A stretch of 47,811 nt of DNA from Riemerella anatipestifer_E (GTDB lineage Bacteria > Bacteroidota > Bacteroidia > Flavobacteriales > Weeksellaceae), in the NCBI RefSeq assembly GCF_009932355.1, contig NZ_LEKU01000002.1, positions 1 to 47,811 of the forward strand, in the 5' to 3' direction. Below are positions 17,126-25,242 of the stretch, one piece after another (the stretch's first letter is position 1; each line of letters begins with the position of its first letter). Under the pieces are notes generated by a model. It was not told the origin of the DNA. It did no database searches and was given only the letters and a program-made list of their open reading frames with translations. Both the position numbers and the translations under genes were made by a program.

Positions 17126-17155
17126 AGGCTACTCATTTACCGAGTAGCCTATTTT
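17126..17155 (+). terminator. Terminator after the DUF4469 gene
   Basis: AGGCTACTC (17126-17134) / GAGTAGCCT (17142-17150), loop ATTTACC, then an A/T-rich run with several T. Confidence 0.82.
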
Positions 17156-17179
17156 ATTACCTTTTACCGAATGCTACGG

Positions 17180-17263
17180 AACAGAGTCTCCGCACTTACC
17201 GTAACGGGGTGTCTGTCCTTAGGCTAACGGAGTGTCTGTTACGGTAAGGACAGACGCTCTGTT
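17180..17263. repeat. Intergenic hairpin/direct-repeat element
   Basis: Nested arms AACAGAG (17180-17186) / CTCTGTT (17257-17263) and CTTACCGTAAC (17195-17205) / GTTACGGTAAG (17238-17248) form one long imperfect hairpin. An alternative pairing is GTCTGTCCTTA (17211-17221) with TAAGGACAGAC (17245-17255). The unit TAACGGRGTGTCTGT also occurs twice as a direct repeat. This is more than a terminator needs (the gene's own terminator is at 17126) and it is more GC-rich than its surroundings. It may be a dispersed REP/MITE-like element. Confidence 0.7.
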
Positions 17264-17359
17264 GAAAATGGCTCATATCTTAATAACTAAACCTATTTAT
17301 AGGGCAATAGTTTTGGTTAATTCCTAAGGGATTACGCCCATTTTTTGCCAAAAAAAGTA

Positions 17360-17367
17360 TAACTTTG
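17360..17367 (+). promoter_or_regulatory. -7 box for the 17376 operon
   Basis: TAACTTTG eight bases before the ATG at 17376; a TTG at good spacing is not evident. If used, the leader is only a few bases. Confidence 0.4.
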
Positions 17368-17375
17368 CCTCCATA

Positions 17376-18056
17376 ATGAATATAGCAAGTTGTATTTTAG
17401 AGGCTCTTAAAACTCATGGCAGTGTAGCTGTGCCTCACTTTGGTGTTTTTTCTTTAAAGTACTCTGGTGCAATTATCAGTAATGAAGACGGTCATATACT
17501 GCCTCCTGCTAAGCAGATTGTACTAGAAAAGAACTACCTTTTAAAAGAAAATAGTTTTGTCAATTTTGTGACTCAAATTAAAGGTATCAGTCCCCAAACG
17601 GCTGACTTTGAAATAAAAACACAAACAGACTATTGGAAGAAAAAAATAGAAGCTGGAGAATCTTTTGAAGTAGAAGCTCTAGGGGTGTTTAATTCAGATG
17701 CTCAAGGTTTTTCTTTTGTAGGACAACGGATTTATTTAGATTCGCCTGATGTCTATGGACTAGAGGCAATCAATCTTTCTGAAATGAGTTCCCAAAAAGA
17801 AACTCAACCTTCTCAACCTAAGAAATCTAATGTTTGGAAAGTGGTACTTTGGTTACTCATTTTTATTATTCCAGCAGGGATATTGGGGTATTTGAATTTC
17901 TATCACCCTGAAATTTTATTTGGTGTGAAAAGTTTTGAAAAAGATAAAACTCAAAAGACCACTCCATCTCAATCTGTAAAAACAACTAAGACTAATGATA
18001 CTTTGGTAATAGATAGTTTAAAGCAAGACTCTTTACCAGCTAACAATTTAAAATAA
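17376..18056 (+). CDS. HU/CCDC81-type domain membrane protein
   Basis: A 226-aa protein. Residues 1 to about 135 look like the paired HU-like domains of bacterial CCDC81-type proteins (GSVAVPHFGVFSLKYSGAII, KENSFVNFV, GESFEVEALGVF). A Lys/Pro linker, one transmembrane helix (about 155-175, VVLWLLIFIIPAGILGYLNF) and a Ser/Thr/Lys-rich tail follow. Homologues I recall carry a C-terminal SPOR domain, which is missing here. It is first in an operon with a thioesterase (two bases after its stop), a hydroxyacid dehydrogenase and a serine hydrolase. Confidence 0.75.
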   Translation: MNIASCILEALKTHGSVAVPHFGVFSLKYSGAIISNEDGHILPPAKQIVLEKNYLLKENSFVNFVTQIKGISPQTADFEIKTQTDYWKKKIEAGESFEVEALGVFNSDAQGFSFVGQRIYLDSPDVYGLEAINLSEMSSQKETQPSQPKKSNVWKVVLWLLIFIIPAGILGYLNFYHPEILFGVKSFEKDKTQKTTPSQSVKTTKTNDTLVIDSLKQDSLPANNLK

Positions 18057-18057
18057 T

Positions 18058-18567
18058 ATGACAAAAAAAACGCCTAAAGATAGCCTTACGGTAATGACTA
18101 ATATTGTACTCCCAAACGAAACCAATCATTTGGGAAATTTGTTTGGGGGAGAGCTTCTCTCTAAAATGGATAGATGTGCTTCTATATCAGCCTCTAGACA
18201 TTGCGGAAGGAGGGTAGTAACGGCTTCGGTAAACCATGTTTCCTTTAATCACCCTATTCCAGAAGGAGGTGTGGTGGTTTTGGAGTCCAAAGTAACGCGT
18301 GCATTTTCTACTTCTATGGAGGTTTATGTAGATGTATGGATGGACGACCCTATTACACAGAAAAAAGTGCATACTAACGAAGGAATATACACTTTTGTAG
18401 CGGTGGATTCGTTCAATAAGCCTGTGCCTATCCCAGAGTTAGAACCAGAAACGGATATAGAAAAAGAGCGTTATATGGCGGCTCTTAGAAGAAAAGAACT
18501 TTCCCTTATCCTGTCTGGAAGAATGAAGGCTCAAGATTCTGTGGAGCTAAAAAAACTATTCATTTAA
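18058..18567 (+). CDS. Acyl-CoA thioesterase (hotdog fold, YciA/BACH type)
   Basis: A 169-aa hotdog-fold thioesterase that hydrolyses acyl-CoA in the cytoplasm. NHLGNLFGGELLSKMDRCAS carries the N-terminal active-site block (GG then helix with Asp), and VNHVSFNHPIPEGGVVVLES is the second strand motif. The start ATG is two bases after the preceding stop, so it is translationally coupled. Length is normal. Chain-length preference cannot be read. Confidence 0.92.
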   Translation: MTKKTPKDSLTVMTNIVLPNETNHLGNLFGGELLSKMDRCASISASRHCGRRVVTASVNHVSFNHPIPEGGVVVLESKVTRAFSTSMEVYVDVWMDDPITQKKVHTNEGIYTFVAVDSFNKPVPIPELEPETDIEKERYMAALRRKELSLILSGRMKAQDSVELKKLFI

Positions 18568-18573
18568 TCATTT

Positions 18574-19506
18574 ATGAAGGTTTTACAACTGGATAAAAAT
18601 CACCCTCTTATTACGGAGCAGCTCACGGCTAATGGGTTTATAATAGATGAGGATATTACTTCTTCTTACGAAGAAATTTTAGACAAAATAGAACCTTACG
18701 AGGGTGTGATTATTAGGAGTAGAATTCCGTTAGACGCTCGTTTTTTAACTCAAGCCAAAAATCTAAAATGGATTGCGAGAGTAGGGGCAGGAATGGAAAA
18801 TATAGATACCGAAAAGGCAGAAGAATTGGGTATTTGTCTTTTTAACTCTCCAGAAGGTAACCGAGATGCGGTGGCAGAACACAGTTTAGGCTGTCTTTTG
18901 GTACTGATGAATCGTTTGTTTATTTCATCGAAAGAGGTCAAAAAAGGCATTTGGAAGCGTGAGGAAAACCGAGGGGAAGAAATTAAAGATAAAACGGTAG
19001 GTATTATAGGATATGGTAATATGGGAAAAGCCTTAGCTCAAAGACTATCAGGTTTTGGGTGTGAGGTGATATTTCACGATATTAAACCTAACTTGTCTGA
19101 CCAATACGCCCAACAAGTTCCGTTAGAAGTATTACAAGAGAAAGCGGATATTCTAAGCCTGCATTTACCTTTGGCAGAGGATACCATAGGCTGGCTTAAT
19201 GCTGATTCTATCCAAAAAATGAAGAAGAATTTTTACCTCATCAATACAGCTAGAGGGAAGAATGTGGTAACTGCAGATGTGGTTTCGGCACTTAAAAGCG
19301 GTAAGATAAAAGGGGCTTGTCTAGATGTTTTGGAATACGAAAAAAGCTCTTTTGAAAACTTAGAAATTCAGAATGAAGATTTAGCTTTTCTTTTAAACTC
19401 GGATAAAGTGATTGTTACACCTCATATTGCAGGTTGGACGCACGAAAGTAAGATAAAATTAGCCCAAGTGATTGTAGATAAGATTTTAGCAAAGTTTAAA
19501 AAATAA
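18574..19506 (+). CDS. D-2-hydroxyacid dehydrogenase (phosphoglycerate dehydrogenase-like)
   Basis: A 310-aa NAD-dependent dehydrogenase. It has the Rossmann motif GIIGYGNMGKALAQ, the substrate Arg block NTARGKNV and the catalytic His in VTPHIAGWTHES. It lacks the C-terminal ACT domain of long SerA forms, matching the short Bacteroidetes type. Substrate is probably 3-phosphoglycerate (serine pathway) or another 2-hydroxyacid. Lies seven bases after the thioesterase in the same operon. Confidence 0.9.
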   Translation: MKVLQLDKNHPLITEQLTANGFIIDEDITSSYEEILDKIEPYEGVIIRSRIPLDARFLTQAKNLKWIARVGAGMENIDTEKAEELGICLFNSPEGNRDAVAEHSLGCLLVLMNRLFISSKEVKKGIWKREENRGEEIKDKTVGIIGYGNMGKALAQRLSGFGCEVIFHDIKPNLSDQYAQQVPLEVLQEKADILSLHLPLAEDTIGWLNADSIQKMKKNFYLINTARGKNVVTADVVSALKSGKIKGACLDVLEYEKSSFENLEIQNEDLAFLLNSDKVIVTPHIAGWTHESKIKLAQVIVDKILAKFKK

Positions 19507-19517
19507 TAGATTAAAAT

Positions 19518-20765
19518 ATGAAATGGTGGTGGATTATAGCGTTCGGATTGCTCACATTTTCTTGTGCTAAAAAGCAAGAAAATAACGAGGAGGTTAAAAC
19601 CAATTTGCCTCATTTCTCTAAGGTAGATGCTGAGGATATTTTTACAAAGGAGGATAATTCGGTAGCTAATGAGGATTCTCTAAAACACCTTTTACAAGAA
19701 TACTATCAAAACACTTGGGTAGGAGGTGACTTAAGTGGAGGAATCTTAATCGCTAAAGGCGATAATATTATTCTTGAAAAATACAGGGGCTATGGTAGGG
19801 AGAACCAACAGATGCCCATCAATCAAAATACGCCTTTACACATTGCTTCTATTTCTAAGACGATGACGGCAATGGCGATTATGAAGCTGATAGAAGCAAA
19901 AAAAATAAAACTAGACCAAGATATTACCACATTCTTTCCCAAGTTTCCGTATGCTAATATCAAAGTTATAGATTTACTTAGCCATAGAAGTGGACTCCCA
20001 AAGTATGAGCATTTTATTGAAACTTTGGAGCCTAAACCTAAAGAGTTATCACAGTCTTTTTTAACTAATCAAAATGTTCTAAATCTACTTATTAGATATA
20101 AACCAGAATTAGCTAGACCTACCGATACAGGGTTTATGTACTGTAATACTAACTACGCTTTACTAGCCCTCATTATAGAGAAGGTGACTCAAAAAGATTA
20201 TCCTACCGCAATGAAGGAAATGCTTTTTGCACCTCTTGAAATGAAGCATACCTTTGTATTTCAGCAAAAGGATATTGCCACGGCGGCACAATCGTTCTAT
20301 TATAAAAATAACAAACTGTATCCTCTTAATAATTTAGACCTTATCTACGGAGATAAAAATATTTATACTACTCCTAGAGATTTGTTAAAGTTTTCACAAG
20401 CGATGTTTTCTAAAGAGTTTTTGCCTTCGGATTTAAAAGAGAAGATATTCACGCCTTATAGTAATGAGAAAAAAGGGATTAACAACTACGGCTTAGGGTT
20501 TAGAATGAAAATTTTTGATAATAATAAAAAACTGACTTATCACAATGGTTGGTGGCACGGTTCTAACTCTGTGTTTGTACATCTTTTAGATTCTAAGGTA
20601 AGTATTATTGCGATAGGTAATAAATTTTCTAGGAGAGTCTATTCAGCGGTTGCGTTATCTGGTTTGTTTGATGATTTCCCGTTGGAAACAGAAATTCTAA
20701 AAAAGGAGATGATGCCAAATGTACCTAATGCTCTTCCTTCATCTTCAAGCGATTCATTACAATAA
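19518..20765 (+). CDS. Serine hydrolase lipoprotein (beta-lactamase/PBP-like)
   Basis: A 415-aa lipoprotein. The signal ends LTFSC with Cys16. The class C beta-lactamase/penicillin-binding fold shows S111-x-x-K114 (SISK), YCN as the YxN motif and HNG in place of KTG near the C-terminus. The HxG variant suggests an esterase or peptidase rather than a true beta-lactamase. Residues after 395 are a low-complexity Ser tail. Last gene of the 17376 operon, ending at a bidirectional terminator. Confidence 0.9.
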   Translation: MKWWWIIAFGLLTFSCAKKQENNEEVKTNLPHFSKVDAEDIFTKEDNSVANEDSLKHLLQEYYQNTWVGGDLSGGILIAKGDNIILEKYRGYGRENQQMPINQNTPLHIASISKTMTAMAIMKLIEAKKIKLDQDITTFFPKFPYANIKVIDLLSHRSGLPKYEHFIETLEPKPKELSQSFLTNQNVLNLLIRYKPELARPTDTGFMYCNTNYALLALIIEKVTQKDYPTAMKEMLFAPLEMKHTFVFQQKDIATAAQSFYYKNNKLYPLNNLDLIYGDKNIYTTPRDLLKFSQAMFSKEFLPSDLKEKIFTPYSNEKKGINNYGLGFRMKIFDNNKKLTYHNGWWHGSNSVFVHLLDSKVSIIAIGNKFSRRVYSAVALSGLFDDFPLETEILKKEMMPNVPNALPSSSSDSLQ

Positions 20766-20794
20766 ATAGTGATATTTAATATAATAATAAACCA

Positions 20795-20824
20795 AAAAGA
20801 CCAGCTCTAACGAACTGGTCTTTT
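20795..20824. terminator. Bidirectional terminator between serine hydrolase and sucC
   Basis: AAAAGACCAG (20795-20804) / CTGGTCTTTT (20815-20824), with A and T runs on both sides, between convergent genes. Confidence 0.9.
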
Positions 20825-20850
20825 ATATTTTAAAAGTATTACTTTTTTAA

Positions 20851-22041
20851 TTAAGCTAATACCTCTTTTACTTTATTTGCCGCTTCTTCTAGAGTAATTG
20901 CAGAATGTACTGGTAGTCCAGACTCATCAATTAATCTCTTAGCTTCTTCAGCGTTAGTTCCTTGTAATCTTACGATAAGAGGCACAGGAAGTTCTCCGAA
21001 GCTCTTGTAAGCATCTACTACACCTTGTGCCACTCTATCACATCTTACAATACCACCAAAGATGTTGATAAGAATTGCTTTTACATTAGGGTCTTTAAGG
21101 ATAATACCAAATGCCTTTTCTACTCTTTCTGCATCTGCAGTACCACCTACATCTAGGAAGTTAGCAGGGTTACCTCCAGAAAGTTTAATGATATCCATAG
21201 TAGCCATTGCCAAACCAGCACCGTTTACCATACAACCTACATTACCATCTAGTTTAACGAAGTTTAATCCAGCTTCACCAGCTTCAACTTCCGTAGGGTC
21301 TTCCTCTCTTTTATCTCTTAATTCAGCTAAATCTTTATGACGGAAAAGTGCATTATTATCTAAAGTTACTTTAGCATCTACTGCAGCAATTTTATTATCT
21401 GAAGTTTTAAGAACTGGGTTGATTTCAAACAAAGAAGCATCAATTCCCACATAAGCATTATAAAGAGCTGTAATGAATTTTACAAAATCCTTAAACGCTT
21501 CTCCTTCTAAACCTAGATTAAATGCAATCTTTCTAGCTTGGAAAGGTTGTAATCCTAAAGCAGGATCTACCTCTTCGTTATGGATAAGGTGCGGAGTTTC
21601 TTCTGCCACTTGCTCTATATCCATACCACCTTCTGTAGAATATACAATCATATTCTTTCCTTTAGCTCTATCTAAAAGTACAGAAACATAGTATTCTTTT
21701 GGTTCAGAATCTCCAGGATAATACATATCTTCTGCAATAAGCACAGAGTGTACTTTTTTACCTTCAGCAGAAGTTTGAGGCGTTACTAACTGCATTCCGA
21801 TGATGTTTCTTGCGTTTTCTTCTAACTTTTCCATGTTAGGAGAAAACTTAACACCTCCACCTTTACCTCTACCACCTGCGTGTACCTGAGCTTTTACTAC
21901 CCACGCTTTAGTTCCTGTTTCTGCAGAAAGCTGTTCTGCTACTTTTTTTGCTTCCTCTACGGTGCTAGCTACTATACCTCTTTGTACTCTAACGCCGTAT
22001 TTCGCTAAAATCTCTTTTGATTGATACTCGTGAAGATTCAT
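20851..22041 (-). CDS. sucC: Succinyl-CoA ligase (ADP-forming) beta subunit
   Basis: A 396-aa TCA-cycle enzyme subunit. ATP-grasp start MNLHEYQSKEILAKYGVRV, AWVVKAQVHAGGRGKGGGVK and the C-terminal CoA-ligase region (GGIVRCDRVAQGVVDA, NAEEAKRLIDESGLP). Normal length and intact. The alpha subunit (sucD) is not adjacent. A TAAATTTG box lies at 22085-22092 on the same strand. Confidence 0.98.
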   Translation of the reverse strand: MNLHEYQSKEILAKYGVRVQRGIVASTVEEAKKVAEQLSAETGTKAWVVKAQVHAGGRGKGGGVKFSPNMEKLEENARNIIGMQLVTPQTSAEGKKVHSVLIAEDMYYPGDSEPKEYYVSVLLDRAKGKNMIVYSTEGGMDIEQVAEETPHLIHNEEVDPALGLQPFQARKIAFNLGLEGEAFKDFVKFITALYNAYVGIDASLFEINPVLKTSDNKIAAVDAKVTLDNNALFRHKDLAELRDKREEDPTEVEAGEAGLNFVKLDGNVGCMVNGAGLAMATMDIIKLSGGNPANFLDVGGTADAERVEKAFGIILKDPNVKAILINIFGGIVRCDRVAQGVVDAYKSFGELPVPLIVRLQGTNAEEAKRLIDESGLPVHSAITLEEAANKVKEVLA

Positions 22042-22084
22042 AAATATATTTTTGTATTAAATTTTACGATTTTATAAACAGTTA

Positions 22085-22092
22085 CAAATTTA
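22085..22092 (-). promoter_or_regulatory. -7 promoter box for sucC
   Basis: TAAATTTG on the minus strand about 44 bases before the sucC ATG; no TTG at the standard distance. Confidence 0.5.
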
Positions 22093-22126
22093 AAGAAAAT
22101 CTTTGGAAGATAGAAATCTTTTTTGT

Positions 22127-22516
22127 TTACCCTACTTTAGCCCTTGCTACTAACATAATGAGCATTGTCCAACTGATAATCATACACAACCCTCCTAATG
22201 GGGTAATGGGACCTAAAAACCTTAAGCTAATACCCCAAGCTTCTTGAAAAGCCAAGAAATAAATACTCACAGAGAATAAAAAAGTCCCTATTATCATTAG
22301 CAATGAAGTCCACTTCTCTAACCCATTATCGAATTTTAGAAAAAAACCAATTACTAAAAGAAATAGAGCAGAGTACATTTGATACTTTACTCCTGTTTCA
22401 AAACTTGTCAATTTTTCTACGCTTAAAATCTTTTTAAACGCATGAGCTCCAAAAGCTCCTAAAATCACAGACATTAGCCCATAGATACCGCCTATAATGA
22501 GTGTAAATGTTTTCAT
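22127..22516 (-). CDS. DUF423 family small membrane protein
   Basis: A 129-aa protein with four hydrophobic segments (about 5-25, 48-65, 70-90, 98-122). The N-terminal block GLMSVILGAFGAHAFKK is what I recognise as DUF423. Function is not known. It begins seven bases after the HMG-CoA reductase stop, so the two are probably one transcript. Confidence 0.88.
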   Translation of the reverse strand: MKTFTLIIGGIYGLMSVILGAFGAHAFKKILSVEKLTSFETGVKYQMYSALFLLVIGFFLKFDNGLEKWTSLLMIIGTFLFSVSIYFLAFQEAWGISLRFLGPITPLGGLCMIISWTMLIMLVARAKVG

Positions 22517-22523
22517 ACTTTTC

Positions 22524-23852
22524 TTATTTTCCTCTTAGCTTATTGAGTTCTGTGATTACTTCGTGGTGGCTTACCGTCTTATCTTTAAAATAGTTTACAA
22601 AGTATGATTTTTCTTCCTCAGTTGCTCCAAACTGATTAAGAATATTAAACAAATGCATTTTCATGTGTCCTTTTTGAATTCCTGTAGTTACCAACGAGCG
22701 AAGAGCGGCGAAGTTCTGAGCTAGCCCAGATACAGCCAAAATACTCATGAGTTCTTGAGCAGAAGGTTTGCCTAATAACGCTAATGAGAATTTAACCAGT
22801 GGGTGAAGATTTGTAAGACCTCCCACAACGCCTACTGAAATAGGCAAATCTATCCAAAATCTGAATATTCCGTTATCGGTAGTACAATGGGTAAGTGAAC
22901 TATATTTCCCGTTACGTGCAGCATAGGCGTGAGCACAAGCTTCCGTAGCTCTAAAATCGTTTCCTGTAGCTATAACTACCGCATCTACACCGTTCATAAT
23001 CCCTTTGTTGTGAGTGGTTGCTCTGTACGGCTCTATTTCAGCGATAGCAACGGCTTGTTTAAATTTCCATGCAAATTCTTCGGGAGAAATACCGCTATCA
23101 TCTTTCAAATCTTCTATCTTACAAGAAACTTCCGCTCTAACAATACAGTCAGGCGTAAAGTTAGATAAGATATTCATTACCACTTGAAGAGATTGTTTTT
23201 CTTCCTCTGTGAAATCAGCAGAAAGGTTAATTTCCTCTTTAAGCGTTTTACCAAATTGCTCTAAACAAGAGTTGATAAAGTTAGCTCCCATAGAGTCTTT
23301 AGTATCAAAACTAGCTTTAAGCTGGTAATAATCATTCATTTCAGAAGTCTTATCCACTAACTCTATGTCTAAAATACCACCACCTCTATTTCTCATATTT
23401 TTGGTGATGTCTTGTGTTGCTTCAAATAGTTTTTGTCTAAGGTTAAAGTTGAAAAAATGTCTAATCTTATGAGATTCTGCTTTTAGTATAAAATGAGTAT
23501 GCCCTAGTTTTTTAGTATCAATAATAGTGGTTTTGAAGCCACCTTTATTAAGCCAAAACTTAGCCGCTTTGGAAGCCGCAGCCACCACCGAACTCTCTTC
23601 TACCGCCATGGGAAGTGCTAATAACTTTCCATCTATTAAAAAATTCGGAGCAATACCATAAGGCATATAAAAGTTGGAAATAGTGTTCTCTGAGAACTCA
23701 TCATGGAGTTTTTGCAGGTCTTGATTGTCGTTCCAATATTGTTGAAGTATTTTGATGTATTCCTCATTACCTCCCAAATACTCATTAACAATCCATTCTA
23801 TTTTATTTTGCTTATTTAATTTAGAAAATCCTTCTACTGGCTGATGATTCAT
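22524..23852 (-). CDS. Hydroxymethylglutaryl-CoA reductase, class II
   Basis: A 442-aa enzyme of mevalonate/isoprenoid metabolism. Catalytic elements: Glu in MAVEESSVVAAASKAA, Lys in THNKGIMNGVDA, Asp in VIATGNDFRA and a C-terminal His in GHMKMHLFN. Overall pattern and length are class II (bacterial). The open frame reaches 23903, but its first codon is a TTG that forms the -33 promoter element, so the ATG at 23852 (MNHQPVEGFSKLNK) is the start. Confidence 0.93.
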   Translation of the reverse strand: MNHQPVEGFSKLNKQNKIEWIVNEYLGGNEEYIKILQQYWNDNQDLQKLHDEFSENTISNFYMPYGIAPNFLIDGKLLALPMAVEESSVVAAASKAAKFWLNKGGFKTTIIDTKKLGHTHFILKAESHKIRHFFNFNLRQKLFEATQDITKNMRNRGGGILDIELVDKTSEMNDYYQLKASFDTKDSMGANFINSCLEQFGKTLKEEINLSADFTEEEKQSLQVVMNILSNFTPDCIVRAEVSCKIEDLKDDSGISPEEFAWKFKQAVAIAEIEPYRATTHNKGIMNGVDAVVIATGNDFRATEACAHAYAARNGKYSSLTHCTTDNGIFRFWIDLPISVGVVGGLTNLHPLVKFSLALLGKPSAQELMSILAVSGLAQNFAALRSLVTTGIQKGHMKMHLFNILNQFGATEEEKSYFVNYFKDKTVSHHEVITELNKLRGK

Positions 23853-23872
23853 AGCTCTTAATTTTGAGGTAT

Positions 23873-23903
23873 CAAAGATACAACTTGATATTATAAACAC
23901 CAA
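23873..23903 (-). promoter_or_regulatory. Promoter of the HMG-CoA reductase/DUF423 operon
   Basis: On the minus strand TTG (23903-23901), 20 bases, TATCTTTG (23880-23873), then about 20 bases to the ATG at 23852. Confidence 0.8.
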
Positions 23904-23980
23904 AGAAGAAAATAATAATAAAAAATAAATCTGAAAACCAATATTTTAAATATGTATCAATGAATTTTTGTATATTTTTT

Positions 23981-24010
23981 TTGCATGAAATGAAAAAAGT
24001 TGTAAATTTG
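23981..24010 (+). promoter_or_regulatory. Promoter of tRNA-Gln
   Basis: TTG (23981-23983), exactly 19 bases, TAAATTTG (24003-24010), 25 bases before the mature tRNA. Confidence 0.85.
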
Positions 24011-24035
24011 CACCACTAAAAAACAACACACCTAT

Positions 24036-24107
24036 AGACCCATGGTGTAATTGGCAACACAGCAGATTTTGGTTCTGTTATTCGGGGTTCGAGTCCCTGT
24101 GGGTCTA
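24036..24107 (+). tRNA. tRNA-Gln (anticodon TTG)
   Basis: Canonical cloverleaf: acceptor AGACCCA/TGGGTCT with discriminator A, D stem GTGT-type pairs, anticodon stem GCAGA/TCTGT with loop TTTTGGT (anticodon TTG at its centre), T stem CGGGG/CCCTG with loop TTCGAGT. CCA is not encoded. It has its own promoter and is followed by a hairpin terminator. The accessory region begins directly after it. Confidence 0.96.
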
Positions 24108-24144
24108 CAATATAAACTGATTATCAGTTAATTAACTAATTTAC

Positions 24145-24187
24145 AGCCAGTTTTACAGCCAAATTAACGCTTAAAACTGGCTTTTTT
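24145..24187 (+). terminator. Terminator after tRNA-Gln
   Basis: AGCCAGTTTTA (24145-24155) / TAAAACTGGCT (24172-24182) followed by T residues. Confidence 0.85.
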
Positions 24188-24313
24188 ATTTTATGATATT
24201 TCATTATAGTTATTGATATTTCTTATCTCAGCAAAACTTCTTACAATATTTTAAGAAGTAATTTTAAAAGGCTTAAGACTAGGAAACAATGCTTAACTTT
24301 GTTGCCAAGTCTT

Positions 24314-24975
24314 ATGAATAGGAGTAAAATTAGCGATTATAAAAAAAATAATAATCAAGTGTTTTGTAGCGATATTGACGCAACGAAAACAGCAGAAATT
24401 TTAGAGTTCAATAGAAACACTATTAACCGATATTTTAGGATTTTTAGGGAAGTAATTTTTGAAAAACACCAAGAAGATTTAAGTTTATTTTTTGGAGAAA
24501 TTGAATTAGATGAGGCTTATTTTGGAGCAAGGCGATTACGAGGGATTAATATACCGCAAAAACGAGAGAGAGGAACCTAGAAACAATCTGTTTTTGAGTT
24601 TTTGAAAGAAACGGCAGAGTTTATACCGAACTGACTCCAAATGCGAAAAGTGAAACGTTAAGAAAAGTTATTCGAGGAAAAGTTTCATTGGAAAGTATTT
24701 TGTTTACAGATGGTTGGTGAGGTTATAGTGGACTTTTAGATATGGGATATGAGAAGCAATTTCAGGATTGACAAGAGTAAAAGTTTTTCAAATCAGAATG
24801 GTGTTTACATTAATGGAATAGAAAGTTTTTGGAGTTTTACGAAGCGAAGATTAGCAAAATTTAATGAAGTGAAATCTACTTTTATAGTCCACTTAAAGAG
24901 TGTGAGTGGAGATGGAGAAAAGAGCTAAAAGAAATGGAGAAAGAATTATGGGAACTACTAAAAAAACATGGATAA
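24314..24975 (+). pseudogene. Decayed ISXO2-like (IS1595 family) transposase, left copy
   Basis: The intact N-terminal part (helix-turn-helix ATKTAEILEFNRNTINRYF, first catalytic Asp in GEIELDEAYFGARR) ends at a TAG replacing Trp after RERGT. One base is then lost (VF-VFERNGRVYTEL). FTDGW keeps the second Asp but is followed by a TGA where Arg is expected. A third frame carries NGIESFWSFTKRRLAKF with the last catalytic element, and another base is lost before the WRWRKELKEMEKELWELLKKHG tail. At least two frameshifts and two nonsense changes: inactive. A TAACTTTG box is at 24294-24301. GGGTAACTTTTTAGAC (read on the minus strand near 25008) may be its right end. No other gene was seen between 24188 and 25157. 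Confidence 0.9.
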
Positions 24976-25157
24976 CTTTTTTTACGACTTTTGTCTAAAA
25001 AGTTACCCGCATTTTTTTTATTTTTACAACAGCAAACAACAACTAAAAAAACATAAATTTTAATTATTTGCTAGTACTAGAGCCGAATAAATTATTTTAC
25101 CTAATAAATTGTATATTCCATTTATTCTTATTATACAATATCATAAAAAAGTTTTTT

Positions 25158-25189
25158 TTGTCAATATTAAATAATAAAATTTATCTTTG
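25158..25189 (+). promoter_or_regulatory. Promoter of the large surface/toxin operon
   Basis: TTG (25158-25160), 21 bases, TATCTTTG (25182-25189), about 53 bases before the ATG at 25243. It is the only good promoter seen before the IS1 element inside the operon. Confidence 0.75.
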
Positions 25190-25242
25190 TATAAAGTTGG
25201 TAAAAGCTAACAAATAATTGATTATATTTAATTTATCGTTTT

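Noticed and set aside
24036..24107. tRNA-Gln as integration site with a duplicated 3' end
   Set aside because: By eye I found no second copy of the tRNA 3' end further along the window and no integrase gene; the ISXO2 remnants explain the borders better.
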